From positions 31,938 through 95,937 of the forward strand of contig WNNJ02003121.1 of the NCBI GenBank assembly GCA_012934845.2: 64,000 nt of DNA, written 5' to 3'. Shown here piece after piece: positions 11,501 through 22,682 of this stretch; within the stretch, counting starts at the first letter, position 1, and every line of letters starts with the position of its first letter. The notes under the pieces were generated by a model, which saw nothing but the letters and a program-made list of their open reading frames with translations, was not told the origin of the DNA and did not search any database. Origin of the DNA: Pomphorhynchus laevis (lineage: Eukaryota; Acanthocephala; Palaeacanthocephala; Echinorhynchida; Pomphorhynchidae). Both the position numbers and the translations under genes were made by a program.

Positions 11501-14500
11501 GATTTCCAAATAGTATTAACCACTAACGGAAATACAGATTCAATAAGTGTACATTTGATGATGGGGAGGCGGAAAACGAAATAAATGGCGAAATATTTAA
11601 ATTATAAAAATATTAATATATTATATTTAATATAATTTATTTAAAGCTCAAAACAATTTTATGCCGATAAAATTGTTTTGTAATATATTATATTCTATAT
11701 AAGTTAAAGCTCACAATAATGTCGAAACCGATATAAAGATTGTCTCGAAACCGATATAAAGATTTCCTTTAGAGGAAACTTATTTATTTCATAATATAAG
11801 CATTAGTAGTAGAGATCTGCAAACATGGATGCAATAAATTTAAACATCATTTTTATAGTTTATTGTTTTTCTTCTATTTCAATGTAAAATAAAATTTGAT
11901 ATTTCGTTTAATCGTGATTTATGTAACTATTTATATTATCAGTCATGTGTAACCCATCAACTCTTCAAATAAACATAAAGCAACACATTAAGGTGATGTT
12001 TGAACATTTCAATCGTTGATTTTGCTAGATATTTAATTTTATAGAATTGTACAATATCGGATCTGAAAAGTAAATTAGACGAATATTCTTCGTGTGTGAT
12101 ACTGTATTCCTTTCTTAATGTACAAGAAGAATACCGATCGTCAAATCCACTGATTGTCATCAGCTACTGCCCTGAAGGTATATATTATTTCTTTAAAAGA
12201 ATGGTATAAATATAATTGCATTTTAATTTAAGTACATAAAGTATTTTATTAATACAAATACTTTATTAATTAAAATAAAGTATTTTATTAAATAAAATAA
12301 ATAATTTTATTTATTTTTATCAAGTAAAAAAGTACCTCATTCTTGGGTAATAATAATTTATTTAATGGCAAATACGTGTCAACTGCACGCTTACATGACC
12401 ACTTACAAAAAAAGCAAAAGTCACAGATCAATTAGTTAATTGTTGAAATGGAATTGGATTTGGCGTTTGAAGCACGGCATTAATGTTGATTGGCGGATAT
12501 GAATGGGCAGATTATTCTACGAGAGAGGAGCAGCCACAATCAAGGAGTGGAAGCCACAAGAGTTAGAGTAGTTTGGGACATGTAAAAGAAGGGAATTACG
12601 TGAACGCAAGGAACAGTAAACAGGACGAGAATTATCGAGAAAAAGAAGGTTGATAAATGAAGGGGTATGAAAAGTTACAAGGCGAAAAGAAATTATAAAA
12701 ATACGAATTTGAACACGACAAGAAATGGTAGGCAAACCGAGAGAAACAATATGGTGGAATGTATGATTAAAACGACGAAGGCGGAGGAGAACTCGGACGG
12801 ATGCTTTGATGATGCGTTGTAAAGGAAGAAGAGTGGATTTAGATGAGTTGGCAAATAGACTAAGACAGTAATCAAGTTTTGAGAAAATGAGAGAAGATAT
12901 GAGAGTCATACATGAAGGGAAATCGATCAATCTACGAATTTGACAGAGGTTGTGGAGAATCAGGGTAGGTAAGCGTACTTTATCTCTAACGAAAGGTTTA
13001 AGTGAAAGTATGTTGTCGACATGGAAGCCTAGGAAAACGGGATGGTCAACGATAGGAAGAATTGTATAATTTAATGATACGGAGGAAGGTTCTAAGCCGA
13101 GGCGTCGAGGTAGGATCCACATAATGTTGGATTTATCAGGGTTCAGAGAAAGGCGAGAGGAAGAAAGACGATTGGAAATTGAGACAAGACAGTCGGAAGC
13201 AGAAATACTAAGATCATGAATACGATAAGCAGGTGCGTGAGCATAGATGAGTATGTCATCAGCATATTGCATAACATGGAAGTTAAATGTATGAGAACTC
13301 GAAGACAAGTCACCGAGAAGATAGAAAAACATAGGGCCTAATACGGAGTCTTGTGGAACACCGGACGGGATGGATGAAGGATAGGAGAGAGAAGAGTTAG
13401 AATATACGCGAAATGTACGGTTTTGTAGTAATGAATAAAACCATGATACACTGGATAAAGAGAAGCTATAATCATGACGAAGGCGATGGAGAAGAATCGA
13501 GTGATCGACGATTTCAAAAGGAGCAATATTTTAAGAGAAACTATGACACTACATAATTTATGATCGCGCGATATGAGTAAGTCGTTATAAACTTTAAGAC
13601 ATACAATTTTGGTAGAGTAATTAGAGCGAAAAGCGGCTTGGAATAGAGGAAATAAGTTGGAGGAACATAGATATGCATTAATTTGCTGCGAACAAGACAC
13701 TCAAGAAGTTTAGAGAGGGTTGGTAGAAGTGAGATTGGACGGTATGCAGATGGTAGTGAGGGGTCGAGAGATTGCTTTTTGAAGAGATGGCGAAAAGTGG
13801 CGCATTTCCAGTTGGAAGGAAATGCTTGGCTGCGGATAGACAAGTTGTATAATGTGGTTATAGAGGGTGAGATAGAAGAGCAGATATTGTTAAACAAGTG
13901 AGTGGGAATTATGTCAGAAGGATATGTTTTATTAGGTAATGACAGAAGATCCGAAGAAACTTCAGATGAAATGGGAAGAAGGTGGAATAGCTGTGAGAGG
14001 GAAGTATTCAAAGAGGGGAGATGATACAAGGGGCATATGTGTTGAAGAGAAAGTAAATTAGATAGCTTAGATGGTAGATAAGAAGAAAATTTATCAGGAT
14101 TTATGTTACAAGGATTATGTTACAATCATGAAAGAATTAAATTTAAGATTTTCCAATGAGATTTAGAGCTGGAAGATGACTCGAGTTGATTTCGCCAAAA
14201 GAGAGTACGCATAAGAATGAGATTGGAATGACGAAGATAAATATAGGAAGTACGGATATTTGGAGTGAGTATGGTTGGAGAACGTTTAATAAATCGATTA
14301 AACACACGAAAAGAGTGACGGAGTCGACGCAAGGTCGTTAAAGAACATAAGTGAGGGAGCAACTGAATCTGTACGGTATACAATCACAAGTTCCAGAGGG
14401 AAAGGAGTTGATAATCTGCATATAAGTAATTCGAACGAAGTGTAATGGATGTTAACGTTAATTTTACTTAGAGACATTGGGTGACGAGTAATGGCAACAA

Positions 14501-17500
14501 ATACGCCATGGTTAGAAACAGTAGATGTATGAGAGACAATTGGACGAGCTGATTCAACTAGAGAACAACCAGAGCGACATAGACGACGAATAGCAAGATC
14601 GTCGGAGTCACAATGCCATGATTCGGTAATGCAGAGAATATCGATAGATAATTGATCGAAGATATCAAGGAGCATATCAGCTTTATAAAGAGTGGAGCGA
14701 GTATTGAATAGACTAAGACGAAAAGTATGCTTAGGAGCGAGAACGACTGGCGAAGAAGACAAGGGGGAGAGATGGGATGCCATCGAATTTTTGGCCTTGT
14801 TTGTACAACGTGAAAATTTCCGTTGATTTGACGTATAGATAAGGATGACTCACCGTTTGTTTCACGTCGATGTTTCTCAATGCGAGCTAAATTGAGCTGG
14901 GCAATATCAGAAGGGGAGCGGTCAGGAAATATACGACAAGTAGACGAAGTGGTAAGAAGTTTAAAACGTTGGAAAAGTACCAAGGATGCATGTGAACTAT
15001 GTCGGAAAACGATTTTTAGGAGTGGAGGACAGATGATTGAATTTAGTGATTTGTTTAAACGGATCAAAGATACAGGAGCGATATTATTGAAGAGGGATGG
15101 ATTATTATCAGGAATAATGGTTGCTAGGATATACCTGAAAGTAGATACATCATCATCAAGGCGACATTGAGGAGAAGAAGATTCGGAAACCTTCAAATTA
15201 GATATGATAATGCATCAATCGCGCGAAGGAAAACGATTACGTAGTGGTGGACGGACAGACCTGGTAGTAGTAGAGGCAGAAGAGCAGATAAACGTGGGAA
15301 TGACAGGGGTGCTAAGTGAAGATTTAAGATAGTTTGGAGCATGTGTGACAGGAGTGGAGTGTTGAATCGGTTGATCGGAGATGTTACTGGAAATGATTTT
15401 GACGGAAGGATGTAAATTATTGATAGGTGATACGGTTGGAGCATGTGTGACAGAAGTGGATTGTTGAATAGGTTGAACGGAGATGTTACTGAGGTAATTT
15501 TGTCAGAAGGATGTAAATTATTGAGAAGTGATACGGTATGGGTAGAGTAAGGAGTACGTGAAGAGAAGAAATAAGTATGAGATGTATTTAGATGTGGGGA
15601 TGAATAGGAAAAATGAGGTACGAGATGAAGGCCGTTACTGTTTGCATTGTTAGGAAGATGAAGATTAAGGGAAGTTTTATCCGTAGTTAAAGGAGGAGTG
15701 TGTGTGAGAGAAGTTTCAAGAACGGGTTTCATAGATGACGAATGAGTTAGTAAGCAAACGGATGACGACGATAGATTGGAAGATATATTGTTGTTTGTTG
15801 ATGTTCCATGTATAACAGCGGTCTGAGTCGACTGAGAGATATCATCAAGTTTACTTATCGAGCACAAATCTGTTTTGTTAGCGTTCAGAACGTCTCCACC
15901 GTTTGAGTGGTCATTCTTCATTAGCTTACCTACGAGGGCAGCACAACAGAAGCCGCAGAGGAAATTCCGATTTGAAACATTGTCCTCGTCAGTGAAAGGA
16001 ATGACAACGTGAGTCCAAACATTGCAGTTCTTGTTGTTGCATCCAGTTTGCTTTTCGATGTAAGCTTCCTTGACGGACTTGAGTTGCTGGCCGACATTTT
16101 TAGTTAGCTTTCTCTTTGCCATAATAAAATGTTATTTAGTTAGTTATAATCAAGAATGTTTAAACTCCGTTAGTCTGCAAGTCGTTAGTTGTAAGTAGTT
16201 CGCGTTAGTTGTAAGTAGTCGTTAGTTGCAAGTAGCGAGGGGAACTGACAGGAAAAATTGTGTTTTTATATTGTAAGTTTTAACCAAAAGATTTTAACGA
16301 GTGCGACCTTTAAAATTACCTTATTCAAAATACATTTGATCCATTTTATGTAAATTGATTTATTATTAAGTAATTTTCAGTAAATTGAAAAAAATTACGA
16401 AAATGTGCATGTCGGAGCTATCAAAAGATTTTGATTGTTGCAATTCTACTGCGAATTTTACTCTGATTTCAAATGATCTCAAAGTTAAGTAAGTAATCCT
16501 TCTGAAAAAGACTCTGGACTTATCAAGGTTAATAATATTTGTGTTTCAAAAAATGGAGTGGAGGAGTACCTCCCTTCTGTTGCAAAACTAGCGCACTTAT
16601 GCATAATCAAAGCATCCAAACCAATTCAAAAGCACGCCCTTTTTGGCACGTTTCTTCGCGAATTTGCCCTTATGGTCAAGAACAGAGTTTGTTTTAACTC
16701 TGTTAAAGTCCTTGAGAACACTATCAGTGTGTCCTTCGCAAATAGTGCCATTCTTGACGATTACCGAAAATACTTTTCTAGTATTTTTTAGAAAAGAAAA
16801 TACTAGAAATTTGGACAATGGGCACCTGCTTACCTCTTCAGAAATTAACCCTTTTATGTGCTTTAATCTGAAATTCATGATGATTAGTGAGACACCCTTA
16901 CTTACCCCCATTGCCAGAAATGCCATGGCTGGGGGCATTGGTTGTCCGCCTGTTCTCATTCTCTGATTTGTAGTGTGTGCGGCAAGGTGGATTGCCCGCA
17001 CCTGGTTAATATTGATAAATGCTTAGCTAAACCCTCTTGCGTTAACTGTAGTGGAGTGCATCCCGCATGATCAAGAAAGTGCACCATGTTCAAGGCTTAC
17101 AAACAGAAATTCTCTAGGCCTATTTCGAAATCGTATTCTGCTGCCGCTGCTCATCCTGATCAAATGTCCAATAATGACATTCTTAATCTACTAGCAAACC
17201 AGAAGAAGTCTATTATTAACGAACTTCAAGCAGTTTTGATGCCCTTGGTGTCCTCTCTTGTGGGCACGCCTACGGTGGCACCTGTTCCTGCCGAATTATT
17301 AAATACCCCCGCTCTAAGAAGCGTGGCGGGTCAGCTCGATCTACTCCACCAATCAAGATCGGGAAGTTGCTGAGTTTGAAGGATTCTCTGGGAAATGAAG
17401 ATACTGCCTTGGGGGGGTCCGACCCAGGTCGGGGCTAGTGGCAAGGGGGGGGGTAACCCTCTTGCACCTAGCTCTGTCTAGGTTGGCATCCCCCTTCCAA

Positions 17501-20185
17501 CTAATTTAACACATGGTGAGTAAGCCCGAGCCTTTTTCACTGAATATTCTTCAGTGGAATTCGGGAGGTGCTTCTGCCCTTAGACTTTTATCTGGAAGAG
17601 ACGCAGATGTTATAGTCCTTCAGGAGACGCGGTCTATCCGTCTTCCCCAGGACATTACTCGATTTATCCCTAAGCACATATATTCCAACTTTACTCCGTA
17701 CATAACCCCGCCTGACTCCTCTTCTTCTCAAGGACTCTTGACCATAGTTAAGTGCTCTTTAAGATCTTCCCTCTTGCTAAACTACTCTTGTCCAGCCCTG
17801 TCTCTTCTAGTAGTGTCACTCGTTAAGAACGGTAAACTCCTCAGTCTTGCCAACGTTTACATTCGTCCAGTGGAGATTCACAAGAACCGTGACCTCCTGG
17901 ATGGGATTATTGACGGCGGCTATGACATGGTACTAGGTGACTTCAACGACAGAACTGGTCATTGGATTAATGCATTCCTCCACAGAGCCAAGAACGGTTA
18001 TCTTATTCATAAACCACCGTCCCCAACCTTTCATTGCACATTAACGAATTCACTCCTCGACTTACTATTGCAACATGAGAGGTGGTTGTTTAAACCCCTC
18101 TGTTTAAACAGAGGGGTTTAAAAACATTTAAGGGGAACATATCTCTTCTCCTTGTATATTTTGCCTCATCAATCATCCCAATAGTCCACAATCCTACTTT
18201 CTTAGGATTCCATTTCGATGATCACTTTCCCTTAAACCCTTCGTCCGTGTCAAGGTGCGCTCGTCTAACTTAATTATCCGTGACATCTACCGTATTCGCC
18301 CTCTTATTGACTTCCGTTCCTGTGTGTATCTTCTTTTATAACTTCTTTTCCTAAAATCGATTACTGCCTCAGCTTTTTCACCGATTCTCTAAAATCCATA
18401 ATCCTACCCCTACAACGCATTATCAATTCCGTCGTTCGAGTGCTTCTACGTCTCCGTCGTTTTGACCACGCATCCATATATATTGTCCAACTCAGCTGGC
18501 CCACTATCCACATCCGCATACAACTCCACTTTCTCGTAACTTTTGGTCTCATCCCTGTCAGCTTTATGTTGTTGATCCACCTCCCTTTCTTAGACGACAC
18601 TTGCCCCACCTCTATATCACTGCGTTCTCGTAATTCCCTCGTACTCTACGTTCCCGATTACTCTAACAACTACGGTCTCCGATCTTTCCTCGTCACCGTC
18701 CCACTCGCTTGGAATCAGCTCTCACTTGACTTTCACTGCGCTCCCTCCTATATTGCATTCAAATGCCGCCTCCGTACTCTCCTCCTCGAGAAATTATTTA
18801 GATTTTTTTGTTGTGGTCGTGTAAGCGCGCGCTGACACGTAATTGCTACGTAAAAATATATTTTGTTTGTTACAGTAATTTTTTAAATTGTAAGGCAAAA
18901 TTTCTATATTTATTAAGAGTTAATTGTTTAAATTTATAAAATTTAATATTTAATTTAATAATACAAAACTTAATATTTATTTTCGATTCCATCTATAAAA
19001 TCAATAATAAATTGAATATATTTTAATTTTAAATTATGATAATTACATCTCCATAACACAAAATATTATGTTTTCCTGAGTATTTACGATTATGCAAATC
19101 TTTATTGTGGAATAAATATTTGAAATAATAATCAACAATTTCGTTTTATGCGATAACACTTTGTCAAATAAAAGTTTTATTAAAATATTGATTTCAATTA
19201 GTCTAAATCGTAAATACAGCTATAATATTTAAAGATAAAAATTTGATATCAAATTTAAAAAAAATTATCGAACAAGCAACTGTAGAAACGGAGTGATGTT
19301 AGCCATCAAAAAATGTAACGCGTATTTATAAGCGATTGGAATCCACTTAAGAATATTTTTAAACTCCTATGTTCATCGTAGTGTTGTATAATAATTCAAA
19401 ATATAAATTAATACTATAAATTTTAATATTAATAATTTAATTTTACTGTTTTTTGCAGGCAGCAATATATCGTCTAAATTGTTGAATGCAGCAATGGCCA
19501 AGCGAATGACGGATGAAATGGGAAGTACGAAGGTATATATACAATTGCGGCTGTTCTAACATAAATGTTATTACCATGTTAAGCTTGTTGAGATTCGTTG
19601 CTATGATGATTTCGACATTGAATTTTTGAAGTTTAAGATACCTACAATGTGTGGGTAATCTAGCATAGTTCTGAACGTTTGTTAATTTTTATTTCTATCC
19701 ATCACTGTTAATTATTTTTATAGCTGTTGTTTCTCCATGTTAGTTTGTAATTTGTTTTGTTTTTTCTCCATTTTTCAGTTTGTAATTTCGAGAATCTGTG
19801 TTAGCATTTAAAATATAAACTTAATATTGTTCTAATGCGTGAATCTGAATATATACTTTCATTTAAATTTTGATGTCTTGATTTAGCATTTTATATATAA
19901 ATTTAAAATTTTCAATATTATAATTTATATAATATTAAATATTTAAAGATTATTTATAGATTTATAGATTTATACATAATATTAAATATTATATTAAACA
20001 CTACATACAAAAGACGAACATTTACATTACAAAAAGTTAAAATGAGTCGATAAGTGATGACAAAGGCCAATTCATCTTTCTCATTCTTTCAGACTATTAT
20101 TGAAAGTGGGATTAGTAGTACGCTGCTAAAGCCAACAGGCTCTATTATTGGCCCCCTACAACAGAGAATCTATTTTGGAATTTGA
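8587..20185 (+). CDS. Candidate three-exon gene of unknown function with LINE-filled intron
   Basis: Three short open segments join in phase at consensus splice sites. Exon 1, 8587-8674, starts with ATG and ends at AG|GTACGT (phase 1). Exon 2, 19459-19532, follows TTTTTTGCAG and ends at AAG|GTATAT (phase 0). Exon 3, 20093-20185, follows a pyrimidine tract and TTTCAG and ends in TGA. The product would be about 84 residues, with a Cys/Lys-rich start (MFLDKCIKIEDVCKEA) and a middle AAMAKRMTDEMGSTK. No family is recognised. The first intron would be 10,784 bp and contains LINE A and LINE B copies; the second is 560 bp. Phase agreement across two introns supports it, but short exons can arise by chance and more exons may be missing. 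Confidence 0.3.
8675..9459. other. AT-rich stretch, no gene seen
   Basis: AT-rich sequence lying in intron 1 of the candidate gene at 8587-20185. No coding or repeat signal is visible. Confidence 0.5.
9460..9975 (-). mobile_element. LINE A fragment, RT palm
   Basis: On the minus strand this encodes RT motif B (CGVPQGSVLGPLLF, about 9755-9800) and motif C (YADDIIIYDHAP, about 9650-9690) in broken frames. It is closest in wording to the copy at 45.4-49.5 kb (PIPIFCGVPQGS, FIKPYSF). A partial, dead insertion. Confidence 0.8.
9985..10425 (+). mobile_element. LINE A 3' end fragment
   Basis: Encodes the C-terminal part of LINE A ORF2 (PKSTLLPLQRIVNAAVRI onward), closest to the copy at 41.1-45.4 kb, then the family 3' end: a GCGTGCA/TGTACTC stem with one mismatch from 10380, the GCCACG box and a TTA-rich tail. 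A 5'-truncated insertion. Confidence 0.85.
10431..11240 (+). mobile_element. Unclassified retro-insertion with 13-bp target duplication
   Basis: The 13-mer TTCCAGTGTTCCT occurs at 10431-10443 and again at 11228-11240. The enclosed segment ends in an A-rich run just before the right copy, as expected for target-primed reverse transcription. Inside are a 10-bp hairpin (10438-10447 with 10461-10470) and a direct repeat of about 55-60 bp (near 10482-10535 and 10768-10822). No coding capacity is recognised. Orientation is taken from the A-rich end. Confidence 0.55.
11241..12345. other. AT-rich spacer, no gene seen
   Basis: AT-rich sequence with a small direct repeat of CCGATATAAAGAT near 11730-11762. 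No coding signal found. Confidence 0.5.
12517..14783 (-). pseudogene. LINE A copy 3 ORF2 (endonuclease/RT)
   Basis: Starts MASHLSPLSSSPV at 14783, overlapping the end of ORF1. Open pieces are 14783-14298 (endonuclease start), 14029-13541 (pre-RT), 13700-13338 and 13332-12517 (QYADDILIYAHAPA motif C and C-terminal region). The about 0.5-kb deletion removes the GDFN and SDH parts of the endonuclease, so it could not nick DNA. Confidence 0.85.
14745..16122 (-). pseudogene. LINE A copy 3 ORF1
   Basis: ORF1 starts at the ATG complementary to 16120-16122. Its N-terminus has the family zinc-finger-like pattern (CNNKNCNVWT ... FLCGFC). A frameshift near 15195 moves the frame into the conserved second half (ARIEKHRRETNGESSLSI). 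The stop that ends ORF1 in copy 1 after PCLLR is CAG here. The protein is a presumed RNA-binding or nucleoprotein partner of ORF2. Confidence 0.8.
17513..18121 (+). pseudogene. LINE B ORF2, endonuclease domain only
   Basis: 202-codon open frame covering most of an APE-type endonuclease. The catalytic-type Glu is in VLQETRS (about residue 37) and the GDFNDR motif is at about residue 143. The SDH histidine and the whole RT domain are missing because the element is cut at the palindrome at 18089-18122. Confidence 0.8.
18089..18122. repeat. 34-bp perfect palindrome at a LINE junction
   Basis: 14-bp arms (TTTAAACCCCTCTG and its reverse complement) flank TTTAAA, giving a perfect 34-bp palindrome. 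It sits where LINE B endonuclease sequence switches to LINE A 3' sequence. Confidence 0.97.
18130..18870 (+). mobile_element. LINE A 3' fragment
   Basis: Encodes the end of LINE A ORF2 (LRLRRFDHASIYIVQLSWPT ... PLAWNQLSLDF), closest to the 45.4-49.5 kb copy, then a degraded family 3' end near 18825. 5'-truncated and frameshifted. Confidence 0.85.
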
Positions 20186-20940
20186 TCATCGTCGATAATG
20201 ATGACTTTAAAGTGGGTCATTAGGTCTTGGATCAAGGTTGCCCAGTTTTGACTCTCATGGTAATTTCCCATTTAAAAAGTATCATACTTTATTTCAATTA
20301 TTTATGATCATTTTCGGATTTTCATTTTGAGATCCACGTTCGTCAAATCAAAATTCAGTTTATTCGAAGTAGAATTTTGTGTCAATTTGATTGAGCTTTA
20401 CGCATATTACGTAACAAAAGTAACAGTTTATAAGCAATGTTTGGTAAATTGTTACCATTCTGTAATTCTGTGTCAATATTTCTATTTGTTTAAGACTATT
20501 GGCAGATCATGATGGAATAGGCTATGAACGTAGTATTTAATGCTATTCTTTATAAAGTTTTATACACAAAACCTTCCTCGTTGTGAATTAAAAGAGATCG
20601 AGTAAAACAGTTTATTTAGACAACTTTACAATATTTCACTGATCACAATCATCAGGTAGACGGATACAAAGCGCAGGATAGTGGCAGCTAATCTAAAACA
20701 TGAAGCTGAAATAAATGCTAAAGAAATGTACTAGAAAATCAAAAAAATAGGAAAAAACTAAATCTCAGATGGTCTATCAAAGTAGCACATTAAAAACTTC
20801 ACAGTATGGTTTATTGTTTTCGAATGCTTGGTTTTTTTTCGATTCTGATATAAGTTGTTTATTTGATCAAACGATATTTCCATTTATCATCATATGCAGC
20901 AATATTATTGACTTATCAAATTAATCTTTTGGTATTTGAC
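18871..20940. other. AT-rich stretch with candidate exons only
   Basis: Apart from candidate exons 2 and 3 of the gene at 8587-20185, I see only AT-rich sequence. Scattered short open frames are not convincing. Confidence 0.5.
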
Positions 20941-21245
20941 AATGACATGGTTAAAAGAGCTAATGCGATATTTGAGCCTTTATAAGATAGCGATCTGGTA
21001 AGAGTGTTCAATGTTAAACCTAATGTCACTAGATTAATTTCTGCTGCTCTCAGGTCCCTTGAAGTGAAAACTAATGTATAAATGAATTAGCTTCTGTATA
21101 TACGAAATCCCTTGCAGTGCTTGTGACAAAAGATATATTGGTTATACATTTGAAGCAGTTTTTACAACAACACCGACATGCCATTAAACGTCGAGATATT
21201 TCATAACTATCAGACAAGGTTATGTTTCAAGGTGTTATCAAAACA
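20940..21245 (+). mobile_element. Penelope-like element remnant (GIY-YIG endonuclease)
   Basis: In broken frames this stretch gives FNVKPNVTRLISAALRSLEV followed by YEIPCSACDKRYIGYT and QQHRHAIKRRDIS. The Y-x-I-P-C-x2-C-x4-YIG-x-T pattern is the signature of the GIY-YIG endonuclease at the C-terminus of Penelope-like retroelements. No RT is recognisable upstream. The fragment is old and broken. Confidence 0.7.
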
Positions 21246-21249
21246 TTGT

Positions 21250-21910
21250 TATAACGTTATGGCAACATCATGTATACCGATGATCTTATAATTTATTCCA
21301 ATACCTGCGTTTTTCGCTAAACAGCATTGCAAAAATATCGTATTATCGGCAGCTGATAAAATTCGAAAACTATAACATTTAGTGAAGGCGAACTTGAATA
21401 ATACTAATTAGGGAAGCGCGGTCTTCTCTCCCAGTCTGGTTTATATTTGATACAACGAGTTTCTCCATTAGATTATGTGAATGCAAGGATCCAATGAAAT
21501 CATTTTTTAAATGAACATATTCAATAGTAGTGTCGGTTAAGTTTTAAAAGTGTTGCTGTTTCCGACAAGGAGAAACACAAACGACCAATTTCACAAATTG
21601 GCATCCGTCAATTTGCTAAATATTGAAGGTAGTTAAATCCTAGTAATATATCGAGAAAGAGCCAAATCCCAACTGAATCCCAAAAACATTTAATATTTAT
21701 CTTTGACAATAGTCTTGCAGTATTTTCGGAGTTCAATATACGTTGCCTGGGACACTCCACAAAGAGGCAATCGGCAATAGTTACCAGATTAATACTTAAT
21801 CGACTGGCACCTAGCGGTCCAAAGAAATAGACGAATCGAATGATTGACAAGTAAAATAGCGAACCGGGCGTGAAATGTAGATATTGGATCAGCAGATTTC
21901 GAGATTAAAC
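21250..21910 (+). mobile_element. LINE RT/C-terminal remnant
   Basis: Begins with an RT motif-C-like MYTDDLIIYSNT (about 21267-21302) and continues with weak, multiply broken similarity to RT thumb and C-terminal regions of an I/Jockey-type element. It directly abuts the Penelope-like remnant. Confidence 0.5.
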
Positions 21911-22682
21911 GATATCACAATTATAGCTATTGCGATTGACTTACAACGTGATTTAAAATAGTAAAATACGTTGATTCCTTTGTGAATTTAATGCAATTAA
22001 TGTAATAACATATATTTTTACTAAGTGTTAATGAGTTTAATTCTAGACAGTAATTATGAGTTAAAGTATTTTTAGATAATTAATGCGATTTAATTTCTAA
22101 AATTTAAAATTAAGCCTTCAATTCATTTAAACTATGAAAGAAATAAACAAGTCGAAAACATGAATAATAGGTATTGGATCAGCAGCTGATGAAATCATCC
22201 AGCTTGACAGATAAACAAATTAGTGCGTCACATATTATAGTATATAATATGTGACGTCACACATTATAATATATAATATATTATGGTATATTATACCTAC
22301 AATGTATAAAAAACTTTGTTATTAAACTTTTAATTAGATCATTCTAAGCGCAGGATACTAAACAAAAGTTGTGTCTTATTTAAAAATCGAGCGATCGTTA
22401 AAATAGCAAAATTAAAATATAAAATTAAGTTTAAAATTAAACTCGAAGATTAAACTTCGATAAAACGGTAATTTTTGATTTTGAAATAAAATTGTTACTA
22501 CCTCTTATTCAGTATAATCTAACAAACATTTGAGTTTATTTTTTCAAACATTAAGAGTTCAAAAATTTACTCTCTAAAAGTCAAACAGTTAAATAATTTA
22601 AATAAAGTAAAAAATGTTTATATCGATTTAAGATTGATTTTTACGTCTTGAATATTTACGTTAAGATTTAAGATTTTCTAAA
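21911..22682. other. AT-rich 5' flank of the MOV10-like gene
   Basis: AT-rich. Holds an AT-rich inverted repeat centred on the 10-bp palindrome GTGACGTCAC near 22250, with ATATTATA-type arms spanning about 22228-22288. No promoter element can be assigned. Confidence 0.5.

Larger units (their letters stand above)
12346..16236 (-). mobile_element. LINE A copy 3 (CR1/L2-like), internally deleted
   Basis: Nearly full-length minus-strand element. From the 5' end: a tandem repeat of about 17-20 bp (16183-16236), ORF1 (16122 to about 14745), ORF2 (14783 to about 12517), 3' UTR and a TTA-rich tail (12346-12365). ORF2 has the endonuclease start (LCITESWH), then loses about 0.5 kb of endonuclease coding sequence: FFNDLA is joined to RLRHSF near 14350. 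RT and C-terminal parts follow in several broken frames. The family is judged from the SLDLSSAFDIVDHS-type motif A and GVPQGSVLGP motif B of its sister copies. Confidence 0.9.
16400..18125 (+). mobile_element. LINE B copy: ORF1 and endonuclease part of ORF2
   Basis: Best-preserved LINE B in the window. ORF1 begins near 16403 (MCMSELSKDF) and runs in broken frames to about 17370, with a zinc-knuckle region (about 16915-17075) and a C-terminal part at 17086-17373. A G-rich linker follows (17400-17500). ORF2 starts at ATG 17513 and keeps an open APE-type endonuclease to 18121: LNILQWNSGG, VLQETRS, NVYIRPVEI and LGDFNDRTGHW. It ends abruptly at a 34-bp palindrome, so RT is absent. Confidence 0.85.
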
